Assembly (NCBI GenBank): GCA_964591245.1
Contig: CAZPZZ010000010.1
Coordinates: 1 to 52,027, forward strand
Source: CAZPZZ01 sp964591245
GTDB lineage: Bacteria > Acidobacteriota > Vicinamibacteria > Vicinamibacterales > UBA8438
DNA length: 52,027 nucleotides
Direction of reading: 5' to 3'
Shown here: one piece after another, positions 16,287 to 24,269 of the stretch
How positions within the stretch are numbered: the first letter of the stretch is position 1
Layout: every line of letters starts with the position of its first letter
Translations under genes and position numbers: made by a program
The notes under the pieces: generated by a model
The model's database searches: none
Told to the model about the DNA's origin: nothing
The model's input: the letters and a program-made list of their open reading frames with translations, nothing else

Positions 16287-17528
16287 ATGAAAGTGCGCCC
16301 GTTCTCTGCGCTGCGTCCTAAACGGGACGTGGCGGCAGCCGTGGCGGCGGTTCCGTATGACGTCGTCAACACGCAAGAAGCGAGGGACCTGGCTGCCGAT
16401 ACCCCGCTCAGCTTTCTCCATGTGACGAGAGCAGAGATCGGACTTCCGCCGGGTCGTGATCCCCACGATACGTCTGTCTATGAGGCGGCCAGGGCGAATC
16501 TGACCAGGATCCAGCGTGACGCCCCGCTTGTTATCGAGGCTGAGGCTTCGCTCTATGTGTACCGATTGGCGTCCGGAGACCACGTGCAGACCGGGGTGGC
16601 CGGATGTTATTCCCTGGACGAGTATGAGAGCGGGCGTATCAAGAAGCACGAACGGACCCGACCCGACAAAGAAGACGATCGTACCCGCCACATGGTGACG
16701 CTCTCGGCGCAAACCGGGGTCGTGTTTCTCACGTATCGGGCCTCGTCGAGGGTTGATTCGGTGGTTGATCGGATCACGGAAACAACACCGTTGTTCGATT
16801 TTGAGGCCATCGATGGGGTTCGTCACACTGTCTGGCGTGCAGACCCCGGCGATGCCGTCACACTCGTAGCGGGGTTTGAAGCTGTGCCCGCACTGTACAT
16901 CGCTGACGGTCATCACCGCGCGGCGAGTGCGGCTCGAGCGCGTCAGATGTTGGCCGCGGGCGCTGTTGAGGCAAGCCCTGCGGAACGGGATTTTTTCCTT
17001 GCCGTGGCTTTTCCCGATCACGAAACGCGAATCCTGCCTTACAACCGTGCGTTTTCAGATTTTGGCGGCGCGTCAGCGGAGGAGTATCTGGCCGCGGTTG
17101 CCGGACGTTTGCCGACGGAAGCGACAGCCGTCACGATGCCAGAGAAGGGGGCGGTCTCGATGTATGTCACGGGGCAATGGTATCGGGTCGTGCTCGATGG
17201 GCAAGGAAGCTCGTCAGAGAGTGCGCGCCCAGTATCTGGCGTTGTGGCCTCGCTCGATGTGTCGAAGCTCCAAGAACAGGTGCTTGGCCCCTTGTTGCGC
17301 GTGAACGATATTCGGACCGATCCACGAGTGACCTTTGTTGGTGGAGCGCGCGGTACCGGCGAGCTTGAGCGGCTCGTTGATTCTGGCCAAGCGGCGGTGG
17401 CGTTCTCCCTGGCAGCAGTGACGGTCGACGAGTTGTTGGCCATTTCCGATATGGGTGACATCATGCCGCCCAAATCAACCTGGTTCGAACCCAAATTACG
17501 GGACGGACTCCTGACGCATTTACTGTGA
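16287..17528 (+). CDS. DUF1015-family protein
   Basis: The ATG at 16287 gives the standard start of this family (VRPFSALRPKRD) and a 413-aa protein. The frame is open for 17 codons upstream, but these do not fit the family. The signature stretches VPYDVVNTQEAR, YIADGHHRAAS and LPYNRAF are present. The biochemical role of DUF1015 is not established as far as I know. The ADGHHR stretch suggests a nucleotide- or phosphate-handling fold, which is inference. It overlaps serC by one base (TGATG). In several phyla this family sits next to serine biosynthesis genes. Confidence 0.85.
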   Translation: MKVRPFSALRPKRDVAAAVAAVPYDVVNTQEARDLAADTPLSFLHVTRAEIGLPPGRDPHDTSVYEAARANLTRIQRDAPLVIEAEASLYVYRLASGDHVQTGVAGCYSLDEYESGRIKKHERTRPDKEDDRTRHMVTLSAQTGVVFLTYRASSRVDSVVDRITETTPLFDFEAIDGVRHTVWRADPGDAVTLVAGFEAVPALYIADGHHRAASAARARQMLAAGAVEASPAERDFFLAVAFPDHETRILPYNRAFSDFGGASAEEYLAAVAGRLPTEATAVTMPEKGAVSMYVTGQWYRVVLDGQGSSSESARPVSGVVASLDVSKLQEQVLGPLLRVNDIRTDPRVTFVGGARGTGELERLVDSGQAAVAFSLAAVTVDELLAISDMGDIMPPKSTWFEPKLRDGLLTHLL

Positions 17529-18616
17529 TGCCGAGCCACCGAGTATTTAACTTTGGGGCTGGACCTGCCGTGCTGCCTGAGCCGGTGCTTGAAGAGGTGC
17601 AGCGCGATCTGATGTCATTGCCGGGGCTCGGTATGTCGGTGCTGGAGATCAGTCACCGTTCTCCGACATTTGACCATATTCTTCAGCAGGCAGAGGCGGA
17701 CGCCCGGCGGTTAGCCGGGGTGTCTGACGACTACCACGTGTTGTTTTTGCAAGGCGGCGCAAGCCTCCAGTTTGCAATGGTCCCGCTCAATTTGCTTGGC
17801 CCTGACGCGGTAGCGGACTATGTCTTGACTGGGAGTTGGGCAAAAAAGGCGGTACGCGAGGCTCAGCAGTTCGGTCAGGTGCATATTGCGGCGACCACGG
17901 AGGACGAGGCGTTCTCGCGAATCCCACGCGCTGAGGAACTGGAGCTCACGCCAGGAGCTGCATATCTCCACGTGACCTCGAACAACACGATCGTGGGTAG
18001 CCAGTGGCCAGAGCTTCCCACGACAGGGGGGCTTCCGCTGGTGGTTGATGCTTCTTCAGACCTGTTTTGTCGTCCTTTGGACATGACCGGTCTGGGTCTC
18101 TTGTATGCGGGCGCGCAGAAAAATCTCGGGCCGGCCGGGGTTACCTTGGTGATGATCCGTAAGGATCTTGCCGAACGGTCGCCCGACACGTTGCCCACGA
18201 CGCTGCGTTATGACGTGGCTGTCAAACATGCATCGCGTTACAACACGCCGCCCGTGTTTGCTATCTACCTTGCGGGTCTGGTCATGCGCTGGTTGCTTGA
18301 TTCGGGTGGGCTGGTGCAGATGGAGGCCAGGAACAGGCGCAAGGCTGAGTTGCTCTACAGCGCTATAGACCGGACGGGTTTCTATCGCTGCCCTGTGCAG
18401 ACCGGCAGCCGATCACTGATGAACGTGACCTTTCGGTTGCCCAGTGAGGAACTTGAGCAGCGATTCGTCGGTGAAGCTGATCAGGCCGGCCTGGTTGGCC
18501 TCAAAGGACACCGGTCGGTGGGTGGGCAGCGTGCGTCCATCTACAACGCCTTCCCCGAAGAAGGTGTGAGTACCCTTGTGGAGTTCATGGGCGAGTTTGA
18601 GCGTATCCACGGCTGA
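17528..18616 (+). CDS. serC: Phosphoserine aminotransferase
   Basis: The 362-aa protein is SerC, a PLP enzyme converting 3-phosphohydroxypyruvate and glutamate to phosphoserine. It begins with FNFGAGPAVLPEPVL, has the FLQGGAS phosphate-binding stretch near residue 75, and its PLP lysine is K198 in AGAQKNLGP, the same position as in E. coli SerC. The family-typical C-terminal RASIYNAFPEEG is present. ATG 17528 overlaps the DUF1015 stop codon; GTG 17525 just before it is an alternative. No serA or serB is in the window. Confidence 0.95.
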   Translation: MPSHRVFNFGAGPAVLPEPVLEEVQRDLMSLPGLGMSVLEISHRSPTFDHILQQAEADARRLAGVSDDYHVLFLQGGASLQFAMVPLNLLGPDAVADYVLTGSWAKKAVREAQQFGQVHIAATTEDEAFSRIPRAEELELTPGAAYLHVTSNNTIVGSQWPELPTTGGLPLVVDASSDLFCRPLDMTGLGLLYAGAQKNLGPAGVTLVMIRKDLAERSPDTLPTTLRYDVAVKHASRYNTPPVFAIYLAGLVMRWLLDSGGLVQMEARNRRKAELLYSAIDRTGFYRCPVQTGSRSLMNVTFRLPSEELEQRFVGEADQAGLVGLKGHRSVGGQRASIYNAFPEEGVSTLVEFMGEFERIHG

Positions 18617-18636
18617 CCTATGAGAGTTGAAGCCTC

Positions 18637-19470
18637 GTGAGACAGATGGAGGGGGCCGTTGTCTGTCCCCAGTGCGGGCGTCTGGTTGGTGTCAATGAGG
18701 AGACCTGCCCGTTCTGTGGCGCCTGGAGGCCAGGGCTGTTCGGGTGGGCGACCACACTGCGGCGTTGGCTCGGCGGACGTCTGGACCTGTTCAGTCTCAT
18801 CGGCGTCGGGTGTGGCACGCTCTACGCGCTTGCGTTGCTGGTGAGCGTGGCCGGAGGTGGCTCCCTGTTCGGAGGAGGCCTCATGTCGATGCTCTCTCCG
18901 GGTTCCAGGGCGCTGTATTTGCTTGGCATGACCGGGGGCGTCGCCTGGGATCTTGGATGGTGGTGGACGCTACTCACGGCGATGTATCTCCACGGTAGCC
19001 TGTTGCATATCGTCTTCAACGTAATGTGGATCCGTAATCTCGGGCCCGCCGTTGCTGAAGTCTTTGGCCCTGGTCGTGCCTTCCTGTTGTTCAACGTGGC
19101 CGGGGCCGGCGGTTTTCTCGTGTCGAATGTGATGAGCGGTGTGCCCACGATCGGGGCCTCTGGCAGTATCTTCGGGTTATTGGCTGCGTTGATCGTCTAC
19201 GGCCGGCGGCGCGGGAGTTCTGTGGTGACCCAGCAACTATGGCAATGGGCGATTATTTTGGGCGTGTTCGGGTTTGTCATGCCGGGCATCAACAACTGGG
19301 CACACGGCGGTGGATTTGCCGCGGGTTGGGTGACGGCCCAGGTCATGAATCTTGATGATGACCGGCAGGATTCCAGCTGGGTGTTATTGACCTCGCTTGG
19401 GCTCATCGTGCTGACAGTCGCCGGGGTAGGGCTTTCGTTCGTGAAGGTATCGAGCTTGCTCCTCGGCTAG
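18637..19470 (+). CDS. Rhomboid-family intramembrane serine protease with N-terminal zinc ribbon
   Basis: The 277-aa protein opens with a zinc-ribbon pair CPQC (C10, C13) and CPFC (C24, C27), followed by a membrane domain with six to seven helices. The rhomboid catalytic dyad is visible: S175 in GASGS and H223 in NNWAHGGGFAAG. LHGSLLHIVFNVMW carries the conserved His/Asn element before the active site. It cuts membrane proteins within the bilayer; the substrate is unknown. The ribbon may bind a cytoplasmic partner. It starts 20 bases after serC, at GTG 18637 or ATG 18646, with no clear ribosome binding site for either. Confidence 0.88.
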   Translation: MRQMEGAVVCPQCGRLVGVNEETCPFCGAWRPGLFGWATTLRRWLGGRLDLFSLIGVGCGTLYALALLVSVAGGGSLFGGGLMSMLSPGSRALYLLGMTGGVAWDLGWWWTLLTAMYLHGSLLHIVFNVMWIRNLGPAVAEVFGPGRAFLLFNVAGAGGFLVSNVMSGVPTIGASGSIFGLLAALIVYGRRRGSSVVTQQLWQWAIILGVFGFVMPGINNWAHGGGFAAGWVTAQVMNLDDDRQDSSWVLLTSLGLIVLTVAGVGLSFVKVSSLLLG

Positions 19471-19510
19471 AGGAACGCTTTTCTCTTACGGGTTCATCGG
19501 TGCGATCGGA

Positions 19511-20818
19511 TTATTCAGTCGATGGACCCTGATCGCCACCGGAGTCGGGGCGGCCAGCGCGAGAACGCTTACGGCGCCTCCGCCGGCGCCGACGCCGCGG
19601 CGGTTCCTCCGCCGCGGAGATGGCCTCGGCTCGCCAGCTCTCGATAAGCTCAGGGGTTTGTCCGTGTATCTCCATCCAGGTCAGGGCATCGTTGAATGCC
19701 GCTCGGCGGGTGAGCGTCCTTCGCGTACGTTGAGGAAGCTGGTCGTCGGTCAACCGTCGCTGCAGATCCAACACCTGGCGCAGATGTTCGAGATCTCGCC
19801 GTGCGATCGGCAGTAACCCGAGCGCAACTTCTGGGGGGCGTGTTGTCGACGGGTCGCGCGGCACTCGTCGCCGTGGCCGGTCGATGGAGGCGAAGGGGGT
19901 CACGAAAGTACCTAGCAGTAATGAATTGCGGAGCGTCGAGGGAATATCCTCGAAGCGGGCGCGGTACCGGTCCAGCGAGGCGAGCGAGAGCGACAGTGCG
20001 TCGGACCGAGCGCGATCGAGTTCGGGCGCGATGAATTTCAACAGTCCGATCTCACCGAGATCATGGATGATGCGCTCGGCAGACCCGCTTCTGCCGATCT
20101 TGTACAGTTCTTCGAGGAGCCGGGCCGGAGAGCTGTGGACGATTTCCCCCCGGTGTCGCCGAATGGCGGTGAGAATTGCTGAATCGATCGTCAAATCGAG
20201 ACGGGCGGCCAGCACGACGGCGCGGAGCATCCGCACGGGATCTTCCACGAACCGTTCGTTCGGATCACCGATGCACCGGATTCGTCGACTCCGTATGTCG
20301 CGCATGCCGTCGACATAATCGAGAATCGAGCGCGTTGCGACGTCATAGAAGAGTGCGTTGATTGTGAAATCGCGGCGCGAGGCGTCTTCCTCCGCTGTGC
20401 CGAACGTGTTGTCTCTGGGAATATAGCGTCGGATGGGGCCGCTTCCGTCCGGCTTCTTCAGTCGATCTCGCTCTGCTTGCCGTGCCGTCTTCTCGTCGTC
20501 TGTTTCTGGTGGCACCTTCCTGCGGAAGGTGGCGACCTCAAGGGTTTTCTCCCCGAATTTGATGTGGGCCAGCCGAAACCGTCGGCCGATGATCCAACAG
20601 TTCCTGAAGAGCCGCTTGATCTGCGGCGGGTGGGCTGAGGTCCCGATATCGAAGTCCTTCGGCCGGCGCTCAAGCAGCAGATCTCGGACCCCCCCTCCAA
20701 CGAGATAGGTCTCGAAATCGTTTTTTTGTAGGCGTGTGATGACCCGCAGGGCGTCGTCGTCTACCAGCCGCCTGGAGAGGTTATGCTCCGCTCGCGGAAT
20801 GGTTGTCGGCGCCGCCAC
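19511..20818 (-). CDS. pcnB: Poly(A) polymerase / CCA-adding enzyme family, PcnB type
   Basis: The 435-aa protein has the class II nucleotidyltransferase head: YLVGGGVRDLLL near residue 38, catalytic DFD at 55-57, and GRRFRLAHI, the element that marks PcnB-type poly(A) polymerases. RRDFTINAL and the RNA-binding domain follow. It adds A tails to RNA for decay. The C-terminus is a run of Arg (about nine of ten residues) before a Ser/Gly tail, a likely RNA-binding extension. The start is GTG 20818, with TATAAT eight bases upstream and no ribosome binding site. Confidence 0.9.
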   Translation of the reverse strand: MAAPTTIPRAEHNLSRRLVDDDALRVITRLQKNDFETYLVGGGVRDLLLERRPKDFDIGTSAHPPQIKRLFRNCWIIGRRFRLAHIKFGEKTLEVATFRRKVPPETDDEKTARQAERDRLKKPDGSGPIRRYIPRDNTFGTAEEDASRRDFTINALFYDVATRSILDYVDGMRDIRSRRIRCIGDPNERFVEDPVRMLRAVVLAARLDLTIDSAILTAIRRHRGEIVHSSPARLLEELYKIGRSGSAERIIHDLGEIGLLKFIAPELDRARSDALSLSLASLDRYRARFEDIPSTLRNSLLLGTFVTPFASIDRPRRRVPRDPSTTRPPEVALGLLPIARRDLEHLRQVLDLQRRLTDDQLPQRTRRTLTRRAAFNDALTWMEIHGQTPELIESWRAEAISAAEEPPRRRRRRRRRKRSRAGRPDSGGDQGPSTE

Positions 20819-20826
20819 GGAGGTTG

Positions 20827-20832
20827 ATTATA
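20827..20832 (-). promoter_or_regulatory. TATAAT -10 for pcnB, leaderless layout
   Basis: On the - strand TATAAT ends eight bases before GTG 20818. TCGACA lies 19 bases further upstream, a poor -35 match. Transcription should start within one or two bases of the start codon. Confidence 0.65.
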
Positions 20833-20876
20833 CCCCCCGGTTTGCAAGGGGTGTCGAGTTGGTGCTCGGCTCGCGT

Positions 20877-22340
20877 TTATTCGCGAATGCGATCGGCATA
20901 CGAATCGCCGGTGATCATCCGGACGACTTCCCCGTTTTCTTCCACGAAACGTACGACCTCGCCCACGGGACCGCCGCCCGTGGGCGCCACCATACGAAAC
21001 CGTCCCTCGCCGAGGGGCTCGAGTGGTACCGGCGCCTGCAGTGTCAGAGCCCAGGGGTTTATGACGGTCAGGTACTCGTCCATGACCAGTACCTGGCGTT
21101 CGCCGTTTCGACTGCGATAGCGACCAGCGAACCGCGTCCACGTCGGATTCCAGGTGGTCGCGGGAGGAGCGGGTGTCGTTGCGGCGGCAACCGCTGTGCC
21201 CACGGTGTTCATGAGCTGCTGGGCGATCTGATTGGGATTGGAATCATTGGTGTTGGTGAGCACGATTACCCCGACCTGTGCATCGAGGCGAATAGAGGTA
21301 TTGGTGGTATAGCCGGGGTAGCTCCCGCCGTGCCCAACGAAGACGTGCCCGTCGATTCGCCGGACTCCGAAGCCGAGGCCCTGGCCACTCGTCCATGTGG
21401 TTTCGAGCATGCGAACGCGATGCATCTCACGGAGAGATGCGGTGCTGAGGAGGCGGTCGTCGCTTCGGGTTCCAGTGCGGAATTGCGCTGAAACAAACCG
21501 GGCCATATCCTCGACCGTGGAAGTCAGGCCGGTTGCCGCAGCCATGCCTCGAGCGTCCACAAAAGGCATCACGTCGCGGGAGCCGTCCGGCATGCGGATG
21601 CCATAGCCGGTCGCCAGTCTGCTGTCGTCTATGTCGACACTGGAGGCATTCATGCCGAGCGGGGTGAAGATGTGTTGCTGTAGGTAGTCTGCCCAGGAGA
21701 GGCCGCTGGCTGCCTCGACGACCATTCCCGCGATCGTGTACGCGAGGTTGGAATATTTCCAGCGTGTCTCTGGCGAGAATGCGGCCTGACGGTCGGACAT
21801 CAATTCACGGACTTCCGTGGTCGTCGGAAAATCGAGATCGCTCCAGTGCGAGCGGACTTCACGTGGCAGGCCAGAGCTGTGGGTCAACAAGTGCTCGATC
21901 GTGATTGGGGGGTCCCCCGGCGACGCGGGGCGGAACGTAAACCATGGCAAGTAGTCGGAGACCGGGTCGTCGAGTCGTACCGCTCCTTCCTCGCGAAGTT
22001 GCATGATTGCCGTGGCCGTGAAGAGTTTGCTGTGGGAGGCCATACGAAAGCGGGTATCCACCTCCATCGACGCTCGTGTCGTCAGGTCTGCGTGGCCGAA
22101 TCCCTTCGCCCACACTAAGTCTTGGTCAGCCACCACTCCTACGACGACGCCAGGCAGGTTCCGGTACGTGATCTGACCTTCGAGCCAGGCGGAGAAGAGG
22201 CGTATTTGGGCCTCGACCTTGGGGTTTGTGGTGGTGGGCTGCGCTGTGGCCGGCGCGACCGTCCAGCTGATGAGACCCGTCATGAGCGCGACGGCGAGCA
22301 CCGACAAGTATTTTCTGACTGAACAGGGCATCGCAGGCAT
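20877..22340 (-). CDS. Exported serine hydrolase, class C beta-lactamase-like
   Basis: The frame is open far upstream, but the ATG at 22340 has GAGG five bases before it and starts a signal peptide ending near ATAQ (residue 34). The 487-aa protein has the penicillin-binding/AmpC triad: S102-H-S-K105 (SxxK), Y196-S-N198 (YxN) and H337-G-G339 in place of KTG. HGG is the form seen in esterase- and D-aminopeptidase-like members. A C-terminal beta-rich domain follows residue 390. The substrate may be a D-amino acid peptide or an ester; beta-lactam cleavage is not implied. It lies 58 bases upstream of pcnB on the same strand. Confidence 0.88.
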   Translation of the reverse strand: MPAMPCSVRKYLSVLAVALMTGLISWTVAPATAQPTTTNPKVEAQIRLFSAWLEGQITYRNLPGVVVGVVADQDLVWAKGFGHADLTTRASMEVDTRFRMASHSKLFTATAIMQLREEGAVRLDDPVSDYLPWFTFRPASPGDPPITIEHLLTHSSGLPREVRSHWSDLDFPTTTEVRELMSDRQAAFSPETRWKYSNLAYTIAGMVVEAASGLSWADYLQQHIFTPLGMNASSVDIDDSRLATGYGIRMPDGSRDVMPFVDARGMAAATGLTSTVEDMARFVSAQFRTGTRSDDRLLSTASLREMHRVRMLETTWTSGQGLGFGVRRIDGHVFVGHGGSYPGYTTNTSIRLDAQVGVIVLTNTNDSNPNQIAQQLMNTVGTAVAAATTPAPPATTWNPTWTRFAGRYRSRNGERQVLVMDEYLTVINPWALTLQAPVPLEPLGEGRFRMVAPTGGGPVGEVVRFVEENGEVVRMITGDSYADRIRE

Positions 22341-22517
22341 GGGCACCTCGCAGACTCCGGTGATTGTTCGATTCGCAGGGGACGTATGCATTGTATACAC
22401 CAGGGGCGCTTTGTTGGTGACCTGTCGATGCGTCCATGTACGAAGGTCGGTGCGATAATCGGTCGCATGTGATCCGTGCGCGTCACCAGGAAAATGGCAC
22501 GGGATGGAGGCACAGCG

Positions 22518-24230
22518 ATGAAGACTCATCAGCTTGCGCTGAACCGACGTCGATTTGTGGCTTGTTTTTCCTCGGCAGGGGCGAGTATGGCGCTGATGCC
22601 CGGGGCGTTGGTCGCGGTAGCCCAGGATGCCGAGGTCATTACCCTCCCGATGCTCGAGGCGGCCCAGGCGATCGCTGGAATTTCCTTTACGAGGCAGGAA
22701 CAAGAGCGGATCGTCGACCGACTCAACGGTGCTCGCGATCTGCGTCCGGCGTTCGAGACGCTTCGTGCTTCGGCATTGGGCAACGAGACCCAGCCGGCCT
22801 TTGTCTTCAATCCCGTTCCGCCGGGTGAGAAGCTTCCGACCGAGCGTAAGCCGTTTCGTCGGCGTGCTCGTTCCGTATCCATGCCATTGACCGATGAGGC
22901 GCTCGCGTTTCTCCCGGTGACACACCTCGCCAGACTCGTCGAGACTCGCCAGGTCACTTCGACAGAACTCACGAAGCTGTATCTCGAGCGGCTGCGACGA
23001 TATGACCCACAGATCCGTGCGGTCGTGACGTTGACCGAAGATCTTGCGCTCAGGCAGGCGCGACAGGCTGATGAAGAAATTGCTGCCGGAAACTATCGTG
23101 GCCCCTTGCATGGGATTCCATGGGGAGCAAAGGACTTGCTTGCCGTGCGCGGCACGACCACCACGTGGGGAATGTCTCCCTACGCAGACCGAGTGATCGA
23201 CGTCGATGCCACAGTGTTCAATCGGTTGACGGAGGCTGGCGCGGTCCTCGTGGCCAAGCTCTCGACTGGAGCGCTGGCCGTCTCCGCGCGGTGGTTTGGT
23301 GGCACGACGCGTAACCCGTGGAATCTGGAGCAAGATGCGTCGGGATCGTCGGCTGGCCCGGGAGCGGCAACTGCGGCTGGCCTGGTGGGCTTTTCCATCG
23401 GGACCGATACCGGTGGTTCGATTATCCTGCCGTCCACGCGCAATGGGGTGACCGGGTTGAGACCGACGTTTGGCAGGGTCAGTCGATACGGGGTCATGTC
23501 GTTGGTCTGGACCCAGGACACGGTCGGTCCAATGTGCCGCTCAGCGGAAGACTGTGCTCTTGTGCTCGATGCTATCCAGGGGCCGGATGGCCAGGACAAT
23601 ACGTTACTCGACGTTCCTTTCAACTGGGACGCTGAGGATGACGTGAGCCAGCTTCGTGTCGGGTATCTGCGGTCGTTGTTTGACGCCGGCCTTCCGGATG
23701 AACCAGCGAGAGCCGAACGCCAGCAGCAGATACGAGACAACGCTGAGGAGGCGCTTCGGGTGATCCGGTCGTTAGGGGTCGAGGTGGTGCCCTTTGATCT
23801 TCCCGATGTGCCAATCGAGACGATTGATTTCATGCGATATGTCGAGACAGCAGCCGCGTTCGACGAAGAAACCCGAACCGGGGTGCTGACGGAGGTTGAG
23901 AACGGGCCTGAGGAGAGTCGTCGCCCTGATGAGATCAGAGCCGCTCGGTTTACGCCTGCTGTGGAATTTGTGCAGGGGAACCGGTTGCGGATGCGCGCTA
24001 TGGAACAGATGGCGGAGGCGATGGCCGACGTGGATCTGTTCATTGGAAGCCATCAGGCATTGACGAATCGTACCGGGCACCCGGTGATGAGTTTGCCGAA
24101 TGGCTTTTTTGAGGGGACACCGACGGCGCTGCACCTGACGGGAGCTCTATTTGGTGAGTCCGCGATCCTACGGTTGGCGGATGCTTTTCAAGCCGTCACG
24201 AACCACCACGAACGGTATCCGCCGCTCTGA
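22518..24230 (+). CDS. Tat-exported amidase (amidase signature family)
   Basis: ATG 22518 has GGAGG seven bases upstream and starts a twin-arginine leader (NRRRFVACFSSAGA). The 570-aa protein carries the triad K205 (WGAKDLL), cis-Ser S277 (GSSAG) and nucleophile S301 (GTDTGGSI). An extra alpha-helical region of about 120 residues precedes the catalytic domain, so this is a different subfamily from the amidase at 5694. It probably hydrolyses amides in the periplasm. It is divergent from the serine hydrolase gene and converges with polA. Confidence 0.9.
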   Translation: MKTHQLALNRRRFVACFSSAGASMALMPGALVAVAQDAEVITLPMLEAAQAIAGISFTRQEQERIVDRLNGARDLRPAFETLRASALGNETQPAFVFNPVPPGEKLPTERKPFRRRARSVSMPLTDEALAFLPVTHLARLVETRQVTSTELTKLYLERLRRYDPQIRAVVTLTEDLALRQARQADEEIAAGNYRGPLHGIPWGAKDLLAVRGTTTTWGMSPYADRVIDVDATVFNRLTEAGAVLVAKLSTGALAVSARWFGGTTRNPWNLEQDASGSSAGPGAATAAGLVGFSIGTDTGGSIILPSTRNGVTGLRPTFGRVSRYGVMSLVWTQDTVGPMCRSAEDCALVLDAIQGPDGQDNTLLDVPFNWDAEDDVSQLRVGYLRSLFDAGLPDEPARAERQQQIRDNAEEALRVIRSLGVEVVPFDLPDVPIETIDFMRYVETAAAFDEETRTGVLTEVENGPEESRRPDEIRAARFTPAVEFVQGNRLRMRAMEQMAEAMADVDLFIGSHQALTNRTGHPVMSLPNGFFEGTPTALHLTGALFGESAILRLADAFQAVTNHHERYPPL

Positions 24231-24269
24231 TAGTGCTGACCCGCGGTGAGGGCGATCGACGGGGAGGTT

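Noticed and set aside
22380..22460. Divergent promoter between serine hydrolase and amidase genes
   Set aside because: TATACAAT on one strand and GATAAT on the other are possible -10 elements, but there is no matching -35 or spacing pattern. I did not annotate them.
22341..23333. Long N-terminal extension of the serine hydrolase frame across the divergent amidase
   Set aside because: It runs antisense through the Tat amidase gene and has low-complexity basic composition. The signal peptide and ribosome binding site at 22340 mark the true start.
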